NCBI RefSeq assembly: GCF_013911965.1
Contig: NZ_JACESE010000016.1
Coordinates: forward strand, 1-64,000
Direction of reading: 5' to 3'
Length of the DNA stretch: 64,000 bases
Origin: Phenylobacterium sp.
Lineage (GTDB): Bacteria; Pseudomonadota; Alphaproteobacteria; Caulobacterales; Caulobacteraceae
Shown here: piece by piece, positions 26,515-36,118 of the stretch
How positions within the stretch are numbered: the stretch's first letter is position 1
Layout: each line of letters opens with the position of its first letter
Program-made: the position numbers and the translations under genes
Notes under the pieces: model-generated
Databases searched by the model: none
What the model saw: only the letters and a program-made list of their open reading frames with translations
Told to the model about the DNA's origin: nothing

Positions 26515-27126
26515 TCAGGCCCGCTCCAGCCAGGGCTGGTCCAGCGCCCGGCGGCTTTCATAGACGTCGATGTCGGTCGCCCGCTGCAGGGTCTCGCCGA
26601 TGGCGTCCAGGCCGTTCAGCATCTTGTGCTTGCGGGCGGCGTCGATCTCGAAGCGGTAGACCTCGCCCGAGGGGGAGGTGACCGTCTGGGCCTCAAGGTC
26701 GACCGTGACCATGTGATTGCCGCCCCGGGCCTCGGCCATCAGGGCGTCGACCTCGGCCGCCTTCAGGACCACCGGCAGGAGGCCGTTCTGGAAGCAGTTG
26801 TTGTAGAAGATGTCGGCGAAGCTGGTGGAGATGACGCAGCTGACGCCGAAGTCCAGCAAAGCCCAGGGGGCGTGCTCGCGGCTCGAGCCGCAGCCGAAGT
26901 TGTCGCCGGCGATCAGCACGCCGGCGTCCTTGTAGGCCGGCTGGTTCAGCACGAAGTCGGGCTTCTCCCGGCCCTGCTCGTCGAAGCGGAAGTCATAGAA
27001 GAGGCCGCGCGACAGGCCCTCGCGCTCCACCGTCTTCAGGAACTGTTTGGGGATGATCTGGTCGGTGTCGATATTGGCCAGCGGCAGGGGCGCGGCCTTG
27101 GCGTCGAGCTTGGTGAAGGGCTTCAT
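26515..27126 (-). CDS. leuD: 3-isopropylmalate dehydratase small subunit
   Basis: A 203-residue LeuD, the swivelling domain of isopropylmalate isomerase that pairs with Leu[47 protein letters not shown] and [23 protein letters not shown] are characteristic. It is 5 bp downstream of the VOC gene, within a leuC-VOC-leuD run. A dispersed repeat starts 7 bp after its stop. Confidence 0.97.
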   Translation of the reverse strand: MKPFTKLDAKAAPLPLANIDTDQIIPKQFLKTVEREGLSRGLFYDFRFDEQGREKPDFVLNQPAYKDAGVLIAGDNFGCGSSREHAPWALLDFGVSCVISTSFADIFYNNCFQNGLLPVVLKAAEVDALMAEARGGNHMVTVDLEAQTVTSPSGEVYRFEIDAARKHKMLNGLDAIGETLQRATDIDVYESRRALDQPWLERA

Positions 27127-27131
27127 GGGGA

Positions 27132-28022
27132 TCAGTCCTCCTGCGGCGCGCCGGGCGCGGTCTGCTGGATCATCAGGGCGGGAAGGGCCGGCGCGCCCTC
27201 GCGGACGGTGAAGACCTGGGTGCCCGGCTTGCGGCCGCGCTTCAGGTCCGAGACGTTCCAGCCGCCGGCGGCCAGACGCGCATGCACGGCGGCGGGATCA
27301 TCGATCCGCCAGGCGAGACCGCCGGAGGTGTCCGGACCGTCGCCGCGCGGGGTCTTCAGGCCGGCGGCGAACTCCACCACGGCCGAACCGCAGCGGAAGA
27401 AGAGCTGGCGCACGCCCCAGTCGGCGTTGGACCGGTCGAGCCGCAGGTCGAGGCTAAGCTTGGCGCCATAGACGGCGATGGCCCGCTCCGGATCGGGGGT
27501 GCGCACCACCACGTGGTCGAGTTCGGTGACCGCGGCGGCTTCGTCGCCCTCGGCGGGGGACAGGGGGAAGGGCTGGCCGTCGCGCGGCGGGGCGACCAGC
27601 AGGATGTTGATCCCGCCCGTGTCTTCCGCCTGCAGGGTCGAGGTCGTCCAGTAGCGCTTGCGGCCGTCCAGATGGGTGGTGCGGACCGGTCCCGGATCGC
27701 TGGCCCTGAGGCCGCGCCGCCGCACGAGCTTCACCGCCGCCTCGATGTCCTCCACCCGGAAGGCCAGGGCCCAGAGGCCTTCGCCGTGGGCGTCCAGGTG
27801 GGCGCGGATGACCTCGCCGAAGGCGCCGGGGTTCGCATCGTCCGGCGCGATCACGTCGAGCGCCATGTTGGGCAGCTGGAACCAGGCGTGCCTGGCCCCG
27901 CCGTCGCCGCCCACCCATTCGGGCGCGCGCCCCAGCAGGCGTCGATAGGCGTCGACCGCGGATTCGAGATCGCGGACGGCCAGGGCCACGTGGTCGAGGC
28001 CTGTGACCACCTCGCCCGGCAT
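27132..28022 (-). CDS. VOC (glyoxalase/bleomycin-resistance fold) family protein
   Basis: A 296-residue protein built of two halves that each begin like a vicinal-oxygen-chelate module: [27 protein letters not shown] and [25 protein letters not shown]. In the first half a glutamate-rich [15 protein letters not shown] helix follows. The layout suggests a glyoxalase-like or dioxygenase-like metalloenzyme, but the substrate cannot be named. The gene shares one base with the leuC stop (TGATG) and ends 5 bp before leuD, so it is tightly embedded in the isopropylmalate isomerase operon. Confidence 0.87.
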   Translation of the reverse strand: MPGEVVTGLDHVALAVRDLESAVDAYRRLLGRAPEWVGGDGGARHAWFQLPNMALDVIAPDDANPGAFGEVIRAHLDAHGEGLWALAFRVEDIEAAVKLVRRRGLRASDPGPVRTTHLDGRKRYWTTSTLQAEDTGGINILLVAPPRDGQPFPLSPAEGDEAAAVTELDHVVVRTPDPERAIAVYGAKLSLDLRLDRSNADWGVRQLFFRCGSAVVEFAAGLKTPRGDGPDTSGGLAWRIDDPAAVHARLAAGGWNVSDLKRGRKPGTQVFTVREGAPALPALMIQQTAPGAPQED

Positions 28023-29446
28023 CAGATGAAGTCGCGCACGTCGGCCAGGCGGCCGGCGATGGCGGCGGCCGCGGCCATGGCCGGGCTGAGCAGGTGGGTG
28101 CGTCCGCCGCGGCCCTGGCGACCCTCGAAGTTGCGGTTCGAGGTCGAGGCGCAGCGCTCGCCCGGCGCCAGGCGGTCGGGGTTCATGCCCAGGCACATGG
28201 AGCAGCCCGGCTCGCGCCATTCGAAGCCCGCGGCCTTGAAGATGGCGTCGAGGCCTTCTTCCTCGGCCTGCGCCTTCACGAGGCCCGAGCCCGGCACGAC
28301 CATGGCCTTGACGTGGGGGGCCACCAGCCTGCCTTCGAGGAAGGCCTTCTGGACCACCTGGGCGGCCGAGCGCAGGTCTTCGATGCGGCTGTTGGTGCAG
28401 GAGCCGATGAAGACGCGGTCGATCCTCGCCTCGGTGATCGGCTGGCCGGCGGACAGGCCCATATAGTCCAGGGCCCGGGCGGCCGAGGCGCGCTTGTCGG
28501 CGGTCGCGAAGCTCGCCGGGTCGGGCACGGTCCCGGTGATCGGCATGACGTCCTCGGGGCTGGTGCCCCAGGTCACCAGCGGGGCGATGTCGGCCGCATC
28601 CAGCCGGATCTCGCGGTCGAAGACGGCGTCCGCGTCGGTGAAGAAGGTCTTCCAGTGGGCCAGCGCCATCTCCCAGGCGCCGCCCTTGGGGGCCGCGGGC
28701 CGGCCGCGGATATAGTCGAAGGTGGTCTCGTCGGGGGCCACCAGCCCCGCCCGCGCCCCGGCCTCGATGGTCAGGTTGCACAGCGTCATGCGCCCTTCCA
28801 TGGACAGGGCGCGCACGGCTTCGCCGGCATATTCGATGACGTGGCCGGTGCCGCCGGCCGTGCCGATGGCGCCGATGACGGCGAGCGCGAAGTCCTTGGC
28901 GCCGACGCCCGGCGCCGGCGTCCCGTCGATCACCACGCGCATGTTCTTCGACTTGGCCTGGCGCAGGGTCTGGGTGGCGAGCACATGCTCGACTTCCGAC
29001 GTGCCGATGCCCTGGGCCAGGGCCCCGAAGGCGCCGTGGGTCGAGGTGTGGGAGTCGCCGCAGACGATGGTCATGCCCGGCTGGGTGCGCCCCTGTTCGG
29101 GGCCCACCACATGGACGATGCCGTTGCGCAGATCGCCCATGGGGAAGAATTCGATGCCGTTGTCGGCCACGTTGCGCTCCAGCGTCTGGAGCTGCAGCCG
29201 CGCCTCCTCGTCGGCCACGGCGGCGACGCCGAGCGCCTGGCCCTCGGTGGGCACGTTGTGGTCGGCCACGGCGAGCGTCCGGTCGGGACGGCGCACGGGG
29301 CGGCCGTTGGCGCGAAGGCCGGCGAAGGCCTGCGGCGTCGTGACCTCGTGGATGAGGTGCAGGTCGATGTAAAGGATCGCTTCGCCGTCCTGCTGTGCGA
29401 CGACGTGGGCGTCCCAGATCTTGTCATAGAGGGTCTTGCCGGCCAT
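28022..29446 (-). CDS. leuC: 3-isopropylmalate dehydratase large subunit
   Basis: A 474-residue LeuC, an aconitase-family iron-sulfur protein that isomerises 2- to 3-isopropylmalate with LeuD. Cluster cysteines appear in [18 protein letters not shown] and [51 protein letters not shown] and [29 protein letters not shown] are also diagnostic. First gene of leuC-VOC-leuD. The upstream 118 bp before the divergent MFS gene should hold its promoter; no leader peptide rich in Leu codons was noticed. Confidence 0.97.
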   Translation of the reverse strand: MAGKTLYDKIWDAHVVAQQDGEAILYIDLHLIHEVTTPQAFAGLRANGRPVRRPDRTLAVADHNVPTEGQALGVAAVADEEARLQLQTLERNVADNGIEFFPMGDLRNGIVHVVGPEQGRTQPGMTIVCGDSHTSTHGAFGALAQGIGTSEVEHVLATQTLRQAKSKNMRVVIDGTPAPGVGAKDFALAVIGAIGTAGGTGHVIEYAGEAVRALSMEGRMTLCNLTIEAGARAGLVAPDETTFDYIRGRPAAPKGGAWEMALAHWKTFFTDADAVFDREIRLDAADIAPLVTWGTSPEDVMPITGTVPDPASFATADKRASAARALDYMGLSAGQPITEARIDRVFIGSCTNSRIEDLRSAAQVVQKAFLEGRLVAPHVKAMVVPGSGLVKAQAEEEGLDAIFKAAGFEWREPGCSMCLGMNPDRLAPGERCASTSNRNFEGRQGRGGRTHLLSPAMAAAAAIAGRLADVRDFI

Positions 29447-29564
29447 GGCCGGCTATGTAGGTGGCCAAGACCCGTCACGTAAAGGTCGCAGTAGCGGCGG
29501 CGGCAACCATGCGAAGGTCTGTCGCGTTGCCGACGATTCACCAGCCGGGGAGGGCCAGGGCGCA

Positions 29565-31085
29565 ATGAGTGTCGAGACGGAGCCGCAGGACGAGAAGGAG
29601 CTCGACCGCGCCACCGCCTTGATGATGGTGGATTCGGCGGCCGCCACGGCGGTGACGGCGGTCACCTCGGGCATCGTCCTGGCCGCCTTCGCCCTCTATC
29701 TGGGCGCCTCGAACTCGGTCATCGGCCTGCTGGCCGCCCTGCCCTTCCTGACCCAGCTGATCCAGGCGCCGGCCGTTCCGCTGGTGGAGAAGCTGCGCCG
29801 CCGGCGCGTCATCGCCGCCACGGCCGCCTTCTGCGCCCGGCTCAACCTGCCGATCATGGCCGCGATCGCCCTCCTGCCCCACAGCGGCTGGAGCCTGACG
29901 GCGCTGGTCGTCACCCAGCTCCTGATCGGTTCGCTCGGCGCGGTGACGAGCTGCGCCTGGAATTCCTGGGTGCGCGACCTGATCCCGGAGGAGCGGCTGG
30001 GCGCCTTCACCGCCCGGCGCACCGTGGTGGCCACCGCCGTCACCCTGACGGTCACGGTCCTGTCGGGCCTCTCTCTCGACCGGGTCGCCGAGGCCGAGCG
30101 GGGGATCGTCTTCGCCGGCTTCTTCGGCGTCGCCTTCGTGCTGGGCATGATCAGCGTGGCCGCCCTGCTGCGCACGCCCGAACCGGCCATGCCGCCGCCG
30201 GCGCCCGGCGTCAGCCTGCTGCGCCTGCTGCGCGCGCCGCTGCGCGACGAGAACTTCCGCCGTCTGATCTTCTTCCTGTCCAGCTGGCAGTTCGCGGTGA
30301 ACCTGGCGAGCCCCTTCTTCACCGTCTATTTCGTCACCCAGCTCAACTACCCCATCACCTTCGTGATCGTGCTGAGCGCGGTCAGCCAGGTGGCCAACAT
30401 CGCCGTGCTGCGCATCTGGGGCCGGCTGTCGGACGCCTTCTCCAACAAGTCGGTGCTGCACGTGGCGGCCCCGGCCTACATCATCTGCATCGCCGCCACG
30501 GCGCTCACCTCCCAGATCGACGACCGCCAGCTGCAGGCGGCCTATCTGATCGCCCTCCACGTGGCCTTCGGGGCGGCGGCGGCGGGCACGGGCCTGGCCA
30601 CGGTCAATATCGCGCTGAAGCTCGCCCCGCGCGGGGCCGCGACGGCCTATATCGCCGCCAACACCCTGATCACCTCCCTGGCGGCGGCCTCCGCGCCGAT
30701 CCTGGGCGGCCTCTTCGCCGACTTCTTCGCCGCCCGGGAGCTGCAGCTGCTGATCCGCTGGTCGCAGCCCGGCGCGGACGTGGACGTGCTCCACTGGGCC
30801 TTCAACAACTGGGACTTCTACTTCCTGCTGTCGGCCCTGCTCGGCCTCTACGCCATCCACCGCCTGACCCTGGTGCGCGAGGCCGGCGAGATCGAGCAGA
30901 TGGAGATGGTCCACCAGGTGATGAGCGAGGCCAGGCGGGTGGTCGCCAACCTCTCGCCCGTGGCCGGCCTGCGCACCATGCAGGCCTTCCCGGCCGGCCG
31001 GCTGATGGAGCGCCGCCGCCGGCGGCGGCCGGAGCGGGAAGCCGAGCAGCAGGCGCTGGCCGAGGCCGCCGCCGAGCCCGCCTAG
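29565..31085 (+). CDS. MFS transporter
   Basis: A 506-residue integral membrane protein with about 12 hydrophobic segments: GIVLAAFALYLGASNSVIGLLAALPFL, a charged loop EKLRRRRVI, and further segments to FYFLLSALLGLYAIHRLTL. The WNSWVRDLIPEERLGAFTARRT loop matches the MFS motif region of permeases with this layout. The substrate is unknown. The ATG at 29565 is favoured over upstream starts because of GGGGAGGG 10 bases before it and because the upstream frame has no membrane-protein character. The C-terminal ~80 residues are a charged Arg/Glu/Ala-rich cytoplasmic tail, unusual for MFS. Confidence 0.85.
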   Translation: MSVETEPQDEKELDRATALMMVDSAAATAVTAVTSGIVLAAFALYLGASNSVIGLLAALPFLTQLIQAPAVPLVEKLRRRRVIAATAAFCARLNLPIMAAIALLPHSGWSLTALVVTQLLIGSLGAVTSCAWNSWVRDLIPEERLGAFTARRTVVATAVTLTVTVLSGLSLDRVAEAERGIVFAGFFGVAFVLGMISVAALLRTPEPAMPPPAPGVSLLRLLRAPLRDENFRRLIFFLSSWQFAVNLASPFFTVYFVTQLNYPITFVIVLSAVSQVANIAVLRIWGRLSDAFSNKSVLHVAAPAYIICIAATALTSQIDDRQLQAAYLIALHVAFGAAAAGTGLATVNIALKLAPRGAATAYIAANTLITSLAAASAPILGGLFADFFAARELQLLIRWSQPGADVDVLHWAFNNWDFYFLLSALLGLYAIHRLTLVREAGEIEQMEMVHQVMSEARRVVANLSPVAGLRTMQAFPAGRLMERRRRRRPEREAEQQALAEAAAEPA

Positions 31086-31165
31086 CCTGGCCGCGGGCGG
31101 CTGACGTAAGGGAAGCTTCGCCGAACATTGTGCGGCGAAGGTCGAGACCCCATCATCCTGTGGTC

Positions 31166-32098
31166 ATGCCGTCCTATTCCGCCGCCGACTGGGATCTGTT
31201 CCAGAGCCTCCACGCCGTCCTTCAGACCGGCAGCCTGTCCGCCGCCGCCCGGGCGCGCGGCCTGACCCAGCCGACGCTGGGCCGCCATATCGAGGCGCTG
31301 GAGCAGAAGCTGGGCTCGCCCCTCTTCCTCCGTTCGCCCCGCGGGCTGCAGCCGACAGAGCTGGCGCTGGAGCTCGCGCCTCGGCTGGAGGACATGGCCG
31401 CGGCCGCCGCGGCCGCCCTGCGCGACGTGGCCGGCGCCGCCGACCAGGACGGCGGCGTGGTGCGCCTGACGGCCAGCGAGGTGATCGGCTGCGAAATCCT
31501 GCCGCCCATCCTGGCGGACTTTCAGGCCAAGCACCCGCAGATCGAGATCGAGCTGATCCTGTCCAACCAGCTGGCCGACCTGACGCGCCGTGACGCCGAC
31601 ATCGCCATACGCATGGCCCGGCCGACCCAGAACACCCTGGTGGCGCGCAAGATCGGGCTGATGCGGCTGAACCTCTATGCGGCGCCGGAGTACGTGGCAC
31701 GCCGGGGCCGGCCCTGCTCGGTCGAGGAGATCGACGACCACGTCATCATCGGCTTCGACAGCGACACGCCCAAAATCCAGGGACGGGTGGATCTGGGCCG
31801 GCCGATCACGCGCGACATGTTCAGCATCCGCACCGACAGCCAGGTGGGTCAGCTGGCCGCCGTGCGCGCGGGCCTTGGCATCGGCGCCTGCCATTCCGGC
31901 CTGGCGGAGCGCTACGGCCTGCAGCCGGTGCTGCCCGACCGCTTCTGCATCGAGATGGAAATGTGGCTCTGCATGCTGGAGGGCCTGCGGACCACCCGGC
32001 GCATGCGGCTTATGTTCGACCATCTGGCCAAGGGCCTGGCGGCCTATGTCGATCCGAGAGGTTCGACCGCCGCCTTAAGCGGTCACCAGACGCCGTAG
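31166..32098 (+). CDS. LysR family transcriptional regulator
   Basis: A 310-residue LysR-type regulator with N-terminal winged helix: DWDLFQSLHAVLQTGSLSAAARARGLTQPTLGRHIEALEQKLGSPLFLRSPRGLQPTEL. The effector domain follows (VRLTASEVIGCEILPPILADF, RRDADIAIRMARPTQ). This resembles the LysR subgroup with D-A-D-I-A-I-R motif that often senses small organic acids or amino-acid derivatives. It ends 16 bp inside the 3' end of the convergent alanine dehydrogenase gene. Its own target is not evident; neither the adjacent ald nor the MFS gene is divergent to it. Confidence 0.92.
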   Translation: MPSYSAADWDLFQSLHAVLQTGSLSAAARARGLTQPTLGRHIEALEQKLGSPLFLRSPRGLQPTELALELAPRLEDMAAAAAAALRDVAGAADQDGGVVRLTASEVIGCEILPPILADFQAKHPQIEIELILSNQLADLTRRDADIAIRMARPTQNTLVARKIGLMRLNLYAAPEYVARRGRPCSVEEIDDHVIIGFDSDTPKIQGRVDLGRPITRDMFSIRTDSQVGQLAAVRAGLGIGACHSGLAERYGLQPVLPDRFCIEMEMWLCMLEGLRTTRRMRLMFDHLAKGLAAYVDPRGSTAALSGHQTP

Positions 32099-33192
32099 GG
32101 ATCGGCGAAGGGCTTGCCCAGCGCCTCGGCCACCGCCGGGTGGGTGATCTGGCCGGCAAGGACGTTGAGGCCCCTGGCCAGGTGCGGGTCGGCCTTCAGC
32201 GCGTCCAGCCCCTTGTCGGCGAGCGCCAGGCCGAAGGGCAGGGTGGCGTGGACCAGGGCTTCGGACGAGGTGCGCGGCGCCGCGCCCGGCATGTTGGCCA
32301 CGCAGTAGTGGACGACGCCGTCCACCACATAGGTCGGATCGGCGTGGGTGGTGGGGCGCGAGGTTTCGAAGCATCCGCCCTGGTCGATGGAGACGTCCAC
32401 CAGCACCGAGCCGGGCTTCATGCGGGCCAGGTGCTCGCGCTTGACCAGCTTCGGCGCGGCGGCGCCGGCGGTCAGCACCGCGCCCACCACCACGTCGGCC
32501 TTGATCACCTCCTCCTCCACCGCATCGAGGGTGGAGTAGCGGGTGAGGATGCGTCCCAGGAACATGTCGTCCAGCTCCCGCATGCGCGGGATGGAGCGCT
32601 CCAGCACCACCACCTCGGCGCCCAGGCCGGCGGCCATGCGCGCGGCGTTCATGCCGACGACGCCGCCGCCCAGGACGCAGATGCGCGCCGGCCGCACGCC
32701 AGGCACGCCCGAGAGCAGCAGGCCCATGCCGCCGTTGTGCTTCAGCAGGGTCTCCCCGGCCGAGAAGACGGCGATGCGCCCGGCCACCTCCGACATGGGC
32801 GCCAGCAGCGGCAGCCCGCCGGCGCGGTCGGTCACGGTTTCATAGGCGATGGCCGCGCAGCCCGAGGCCAGCAGGCCCTCCGTCTGGGCCGGGTCCGGCG
32901 CCAGGTGGAGATAGGTGAAGAGGATGTGGTCGGGGGTGAGCCTCGCCCATTCGGCGGCCTGCGGCTCCTTCACCTTCACGATCATCTTCGCCTGCTCGAA
33001 GACGGCCGCGGCGTCCGGGGCGATCGTCGCGCCGGCCCGTTCGTAGAGATCGTCGGTGAAGCCTGCGCCCTCGCCGGCGCCGGCCTCGACGATCACCTCG
33101 TGGCCATGGGCCACATATTCGCGCACCGCGGTGGGCGGCAGACCGACACGATGTTCGTTGGGCTTGATCTCGCGAGGCACGCCGACGCGCAT
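32083..33192 (-). CDS. ald: Alanine dehydrogenase
   Basis: A 369-residue NAD-dependent alanine dehydrogenase converting alanine to pyruvate and ammonia. MRVGVPREIKPNEHRVGLPP, VKVKEPQ, LLSGVPGVRPARICVLGGGVVGMNAARMAAGLGAEV (nucleotide-binding), MKPGSVLVDVSIDQGGCFETSRPTTH and YCVANMPGAAPRTSSEAL are all classical. GGGAGGGACAC precedes the ATG. Ald genes are often controlled by Lrp/AsnC regulators; here the neighbour is a LysR regulator whose 3' end overlaps by 16 bp. Confidence 0.96.
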   Translation of the reverse strand: MRVGVPREIKPNEHRVGLPPTAVREYVAHGHEVIVEAGAGEGAGFTDDLYERAGATIAPDAAAVFEQAKMIVKVKEPQAAEWARLTPDHILFTYLHLAPDPAQTEGLLASGCAAIAYETVTDRAGGLPLLAPMSEVAGRIAVFSAGETLLKHNGGMGLLLSGVPGVRPARICVLGGGVVGMNAARMAAGLGAEVVVLERSIPRMRELDDMFLGRILTRYSTLDAVEEEVIKADVVVGAVLTAGAAAPKLVKREHLARMKPGSVLVDVSIDQGGCFETSRPTTHADPTYVVDGVVHYCVANMPGAAPRTSSEALVHATLPFGLALADKGLDALKADPHLARGLNVLAGQITHPAVAEALGKPFADPYGVW

Positions 33193-33256
33193 GTGTCCCT
33201 CCCACGGGGCATTTTGTTGCAGTCGGAATGAGGTCTGCGGGCAGAACCTTGTTTCG

Positions 33257-34024
33257 TCAACCCAGCACGCAGGCCGCCAGTCCGTCGCGACGAACGGTTC
33301 CGGCCGCCGCCTGGATCCGCCCGGCGCGCCGCCGGACGTAGGGACCGGGCCGATCGGCCTTGTAGCGCAGGGGGCTGGGGAGGACGGCCGCCAGCCGGGC
33401 GGCCTGCTGCGAGGTGAGATCGTCGGCGCTGCGGCCGAAATTGGCCTTGGCGGCGGCCTCGGCCCCATAGATCCCCGGGCCGAACTCGATGGAGTTCAGA
33501 TAGACCTCCATGATCCGCCGCTTGCCCCACATCACCTCGATCAGGACGGTGAAATAGGCCTCCAGCCCTTTGCGGACATAGGAGCGGTCGGGCCAGAGGA
33601 AGACGTTCTTGGCCGTCTGCTGGCTGATGGTGGAGCCGCCCCGAACGCGCGAGGACTGCTCGTTGTGGGCCATGGCCTTGCGGATCGCCTCGAGGTCGAA
33701 GCCGTGATGGCTGCAGAAGTTGGCGTCCTCGGCCGCGATCACCGAGCGCACCAGGTTGGGCGACATCGTGTCGATCGACCGCCACTCGCGGCGCAGGCCC
33801 TGGCCCTCGAACAGGCGCTGCACCATCAGGAAGGTGATGGGCGGCGGCACGAAGCGATAGACCGCGACGCTGAACACCGGCCCGACGAAGCCGATCAGCA
33901 GCCCGAGGATCAGGAGCGTGCGGACGAACCGCCCGAAGGCTCCGCCCCGGCGCTCGGGGGCCTCGGGCGCGGCGTCGGCCGCAGCCTCCTGGCGTTCGTC
34001 CTCTGAAGGTGGAGTGTCGCTCAC
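33257..34024 (-). CDS. mtgA: Monofunctional biosynthetic peptidoglycan transglycosylase
   Basis: A 255-residue single-domain GT51 glycan polymerase. An N-terminal membrane anchor ([25 protein letters not shown]) precedes the catalytic domain: [16 protein letters not shown] with the catalytic glutamate, [38 protein letters not shown], and [25 protein letters not shown]. It polymerises lipid II into glycan strands in the periplasm, without a transpeptidase domain. It is 64 bp upstream of ald on the same strand; a functional link is not expected. Confidence 0.95.
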   Translation of the reverse strand: MSDTPPSEDERQEAAADAAPEAPERRGGAFGRFVRTLLILGLLIGFVGPVFSVAVYRFVPPPITFLMVQRLFEGQGLRREWRSIDTMSPNLVRSVIAAEDANFCSHHGFDLEAIRKAMAHNEQSSRVRGGSTISQQTAKNVFLWPDRSYVRKGLEAYFTVLIEVMWGKRRIMEVYLNSIEFGPGIYGAEAAAKANFGRSADDLTSQQAARLAAVLPSPLRYKADRPGPYVRRRAGRIQAAAGTVRRDGLAACVLG

Positions 34025-34105
34025 GCTCGGCCGTCCTTGCCTTGACCCTAGGCGCGGCTGCTAGCGATGGAAAGATCGGCGGACAAGACGCAAAGGCCAA
34101 GCTCC

Positions 34106-34771
34106 ATGAATGTGACGCAAGCCGTGGCGCAGCGGGTTTCCATCCGCGCCTTCAAGCCCGACCCCGTTTCCGGCGCCCTGGTGCGCGAGATTCTGGAGGC
34201 CGCCGCGCGCGCCCCCTCCGGCGGCAACCTTCAGCCCTGGCGCGTCCACGCGCTGGCCGGCGCGCCGCTCGAGGCGCTCAAGGCGAAGGTGCGGGCCAGT
34301 CCCTTCGGCGAGACGCCGGAGTACGACGTCTATCCGCCCAACCTCTGGGAGCCCTTCCGCACCCGGCGGTTCCAGTGCGGCGAGGACCTCTACGCCACCA
34401 TCGGCATCCCGCGCGAGGACAAGGCCGCCCGCCTGGCGCAGCTCGCCAAGAACGGCGAGCTGTTCGGGGCCCCGGTCGGCCTCTTCTTCAGCCTCGACCG
34501 CAAGGTCGGCCCGCCGCAGTGGTCGGACGTGGGCATGTACATGCAGACGGTGATGCTGCTGGCGACCGAACGGGGCCTGTCCACCTGCGCCCAGGAATAC
34601 TGGGCCCGCTATCCGCAGACCCTGGCCGAGACGCTGAACCTGCCGCAGGACCACATGATCTTCTCCGGCATGGCGCTCGGCTATGCGGACGAGGCCGCGC
34701 CCATCAACACCCTGCGCACCCGCCGCGACCCCTTCGAAGCCTGGGCCGAGATGCGCGGCTTCGAGGACTGA
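34106..34771 (+). CDS. Nitroreductase family protein
   Basis: A 221-residue FMN-dependent nitroreductase-fold enzyme: VAQRVSIRAFKPDPVSGALVREILEAAARAPSGGNLQPWRVHAL is the FMN-binding N-terminus, and AINTL-like PINTLRTRRDPFEAWAEMRGF ends it. These oxidoreductases use NAD(P)H to reduce nitro groups, quinones or enals. ATG at 34106 is used because it gives the canonical family N-terminus; the frame is open 39 bases further upstream. A palindromic repeat follows it at 34796. Confidence 0.9.
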   Translation: MNVTQAVAQRVSIRAFKPDPVSGALVREILEAAARAPSGGNLQPWRVHALAGAPLEALKAKVRASPFGETPEYDVYPPNLWEPFRTRRFQCGEDLYATIGIPREDKAARLAQLAKNGELFGAPVGLFFSLDRKVGPPQWSDVGMYMQTVMLLATERGLSTCAQEYWARYPQTLAETLNLPQDHMIFSGMALGYADEAAPINTLRTRRDPFEAWAEMRGFED

Positions 34772-34795
34772 TCCCGCGCGCAGCGCGAGCAGAAG

Positions 34796-34895
34796 AAGGG
34801 TCACAAAGGGCACAAAGAAGGCGAAGAGCACCAAGGGCGAAGCCGCTCCCCTTCGTGTCCTTTGCGATCCTTTGTGTCCTTCGTGTCGCCTCTTT
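34796..34895. repeat. Large imperfect palindromic repeat (CACGAAGG family), copy 2
   Basis: AAGGGTCACAAAGGGCACAA opens the left arm and TTCGTGTCCTTTGCGATCCT, then TTTGTGTCCTTCGTGTCGCC, close the right arm, so the left and right arms are complementary over much of their length. Composition, unit length and end sequence (GTGTC(A/G)CCTCTT) match the element at 15323-15423. It fills the gap between the nitroreductase and WD40 genes and has no coding capacity. Confidence 0.75.
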
Positions 34896-34921
34896 AAAGG
34901 CGCGCCTGCGGCGCTAAAGCC

Positions 34922-35902
34922 TCAGGGCGCCTCGGCCATGCCGGCGGCGCCGTCCTCGTCGCCCCAGGCCACGCGCTTGCCGTCCGGGGTGATGGAAAGG
35001 GCGGTGATCGGCGGGCCCTTCTCGGCCTTGAGCATCTCGATCTTCTGGCCGGCCAGGTCGCAGACCCAGACCCGGCCGTCCTCCAGGCCGGCGGCGACGC
35101 GCTGTCCGGTCGGCGGCGCGGCGACGCGGGAGACGAGGGTGGAGGCGTCGAAGCCGACCTCGGCGGCCTGCTTGCCCATGGGCCCGGTGGAGCCGCCGAA
35201 GGGCCAGATCACCACCCCTTGCGCGCCCGAGGTGGCCATCATCTGGCCCTTGGAGAGGAAGACCAGGCTCTTCACCTTGGCCGGATAGCCGCCCATGCGC
35301 ATGTTCTTCTCGTCGGCCACGCGCCAGCCGTGCAGCTGGTTCTCCTGCATGGAGGACATCAGGAACTTGCCGTCGGGGCTCCAGACCAGGGCGATGTGGC
35401 TGCCCGCCCATTCCAGGATGGTCGGCTTCTGCTCGGCGATGCGGGCGAACCACAGCCAGGCGCCGTTATAGGTGGCCACGGCCAGGCGGCGGCCCTTGGG
35501 GTCGAAGGCGAGCTCGGCCACCGACTTCTCGTGGGCGAAGGTGCGGGCGAAGGCGGGGTCGGCGGCGTCGCGGACATGAACTTCGCGGCCGGCGGAAAAG
35601 GCGATGAGCTTCGATTCGGCGCTGGCGGCGACGGCATCGATCCACTTGCCCCGCAGGCTGGCGATCTCCTCCGCGCCCGAGGGACGCGACCAGACGACAC
35701 GGCCGTCGTCGCCGCCCGTGACGATCCCCTCGCCCGACGGATGCGGCGCGGCGCAGAGCACGGCGCCGTCATGGGCCTCGACGACCTCTCCCGATTCGAA
35801 GCGGACCGTTCCGTCGCCGAGGGCGAAGGCGGCCTGGAGCGGGCCCTGGGGGGACTTGGAGAACAGGGCGGCGGTGACATAGGCGTCGAAGGCGTAGGGC
35901 AT
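34922..35902 (-). CDS. WD40 repeat protein
   Basis: A 326-residue beta-propeller protein composed of WD40-like repeats: VEAHDGAVLCAAPHPSGEGIVTGGDDGRVVWSR, KSVAELAFDPKGRRLAVATYNGAWLWF, HIALVWSPDGKFLMSSMQENQLHGW, and a C-terminal ITALSITPDGKRVAWGDEDG. Such proteins are scaffolds for protein interactions; a catalytic role is unlikely. No signal peptide is visible. In the 216 bp upstream lie a short match to the ald upstream region (TTTTGCTGCA) and the exbD leader. No partner is identifiable. Confidence 0.85.
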   Translation of the reverse strand: MPYAFDAYVTAALFSKSPQGPLQAAFALGDGTVRFESGEVVEAHDGAVLCAAPHPSGEGIVTGGDDGRVVWSRPSGAEEIASLRGKWIDAVAASAESKLIAFSAGREVHVRDAADPAFARTFAHEKSVAELAFDPKGRRLAVATYNGAWLWFARIAEQKPTILEWAGSHIALVWSPDGKFLMSSMQENQLHGWRVADEKNMRMGGYPAKVKSLVFLSKGQMMATSGAQGVVIWPFGGSTGPMGKQAAEVGFDASTLVSRVAAPPTGQRVAAGLEDGRVWVCDLAGQKIEMLKAEKGPPITALSITPDGKRVAWGDEDGAAGMAEAP

Positions 35903-36118
35903 TTTGCTGCAATAACCGCCGAACGCCGGTCTTCACAGCGCAAAGCGGCGCCGCGATTTGCAGCGGCGACTGCGCCGCCAGGGGCGCCTGGGCGCGGGCG
36001 AGAGCCTGCTGCGGCGCTTCCCTGGCGTGTTGAGGCTTTACAAGCCGCTTTCCACAAGCGAATGGTCATGCCGAAACGGAAGGCCGCGTGGGCGCGGCCC
36101 AAAGGGAAGGAATTTCAT

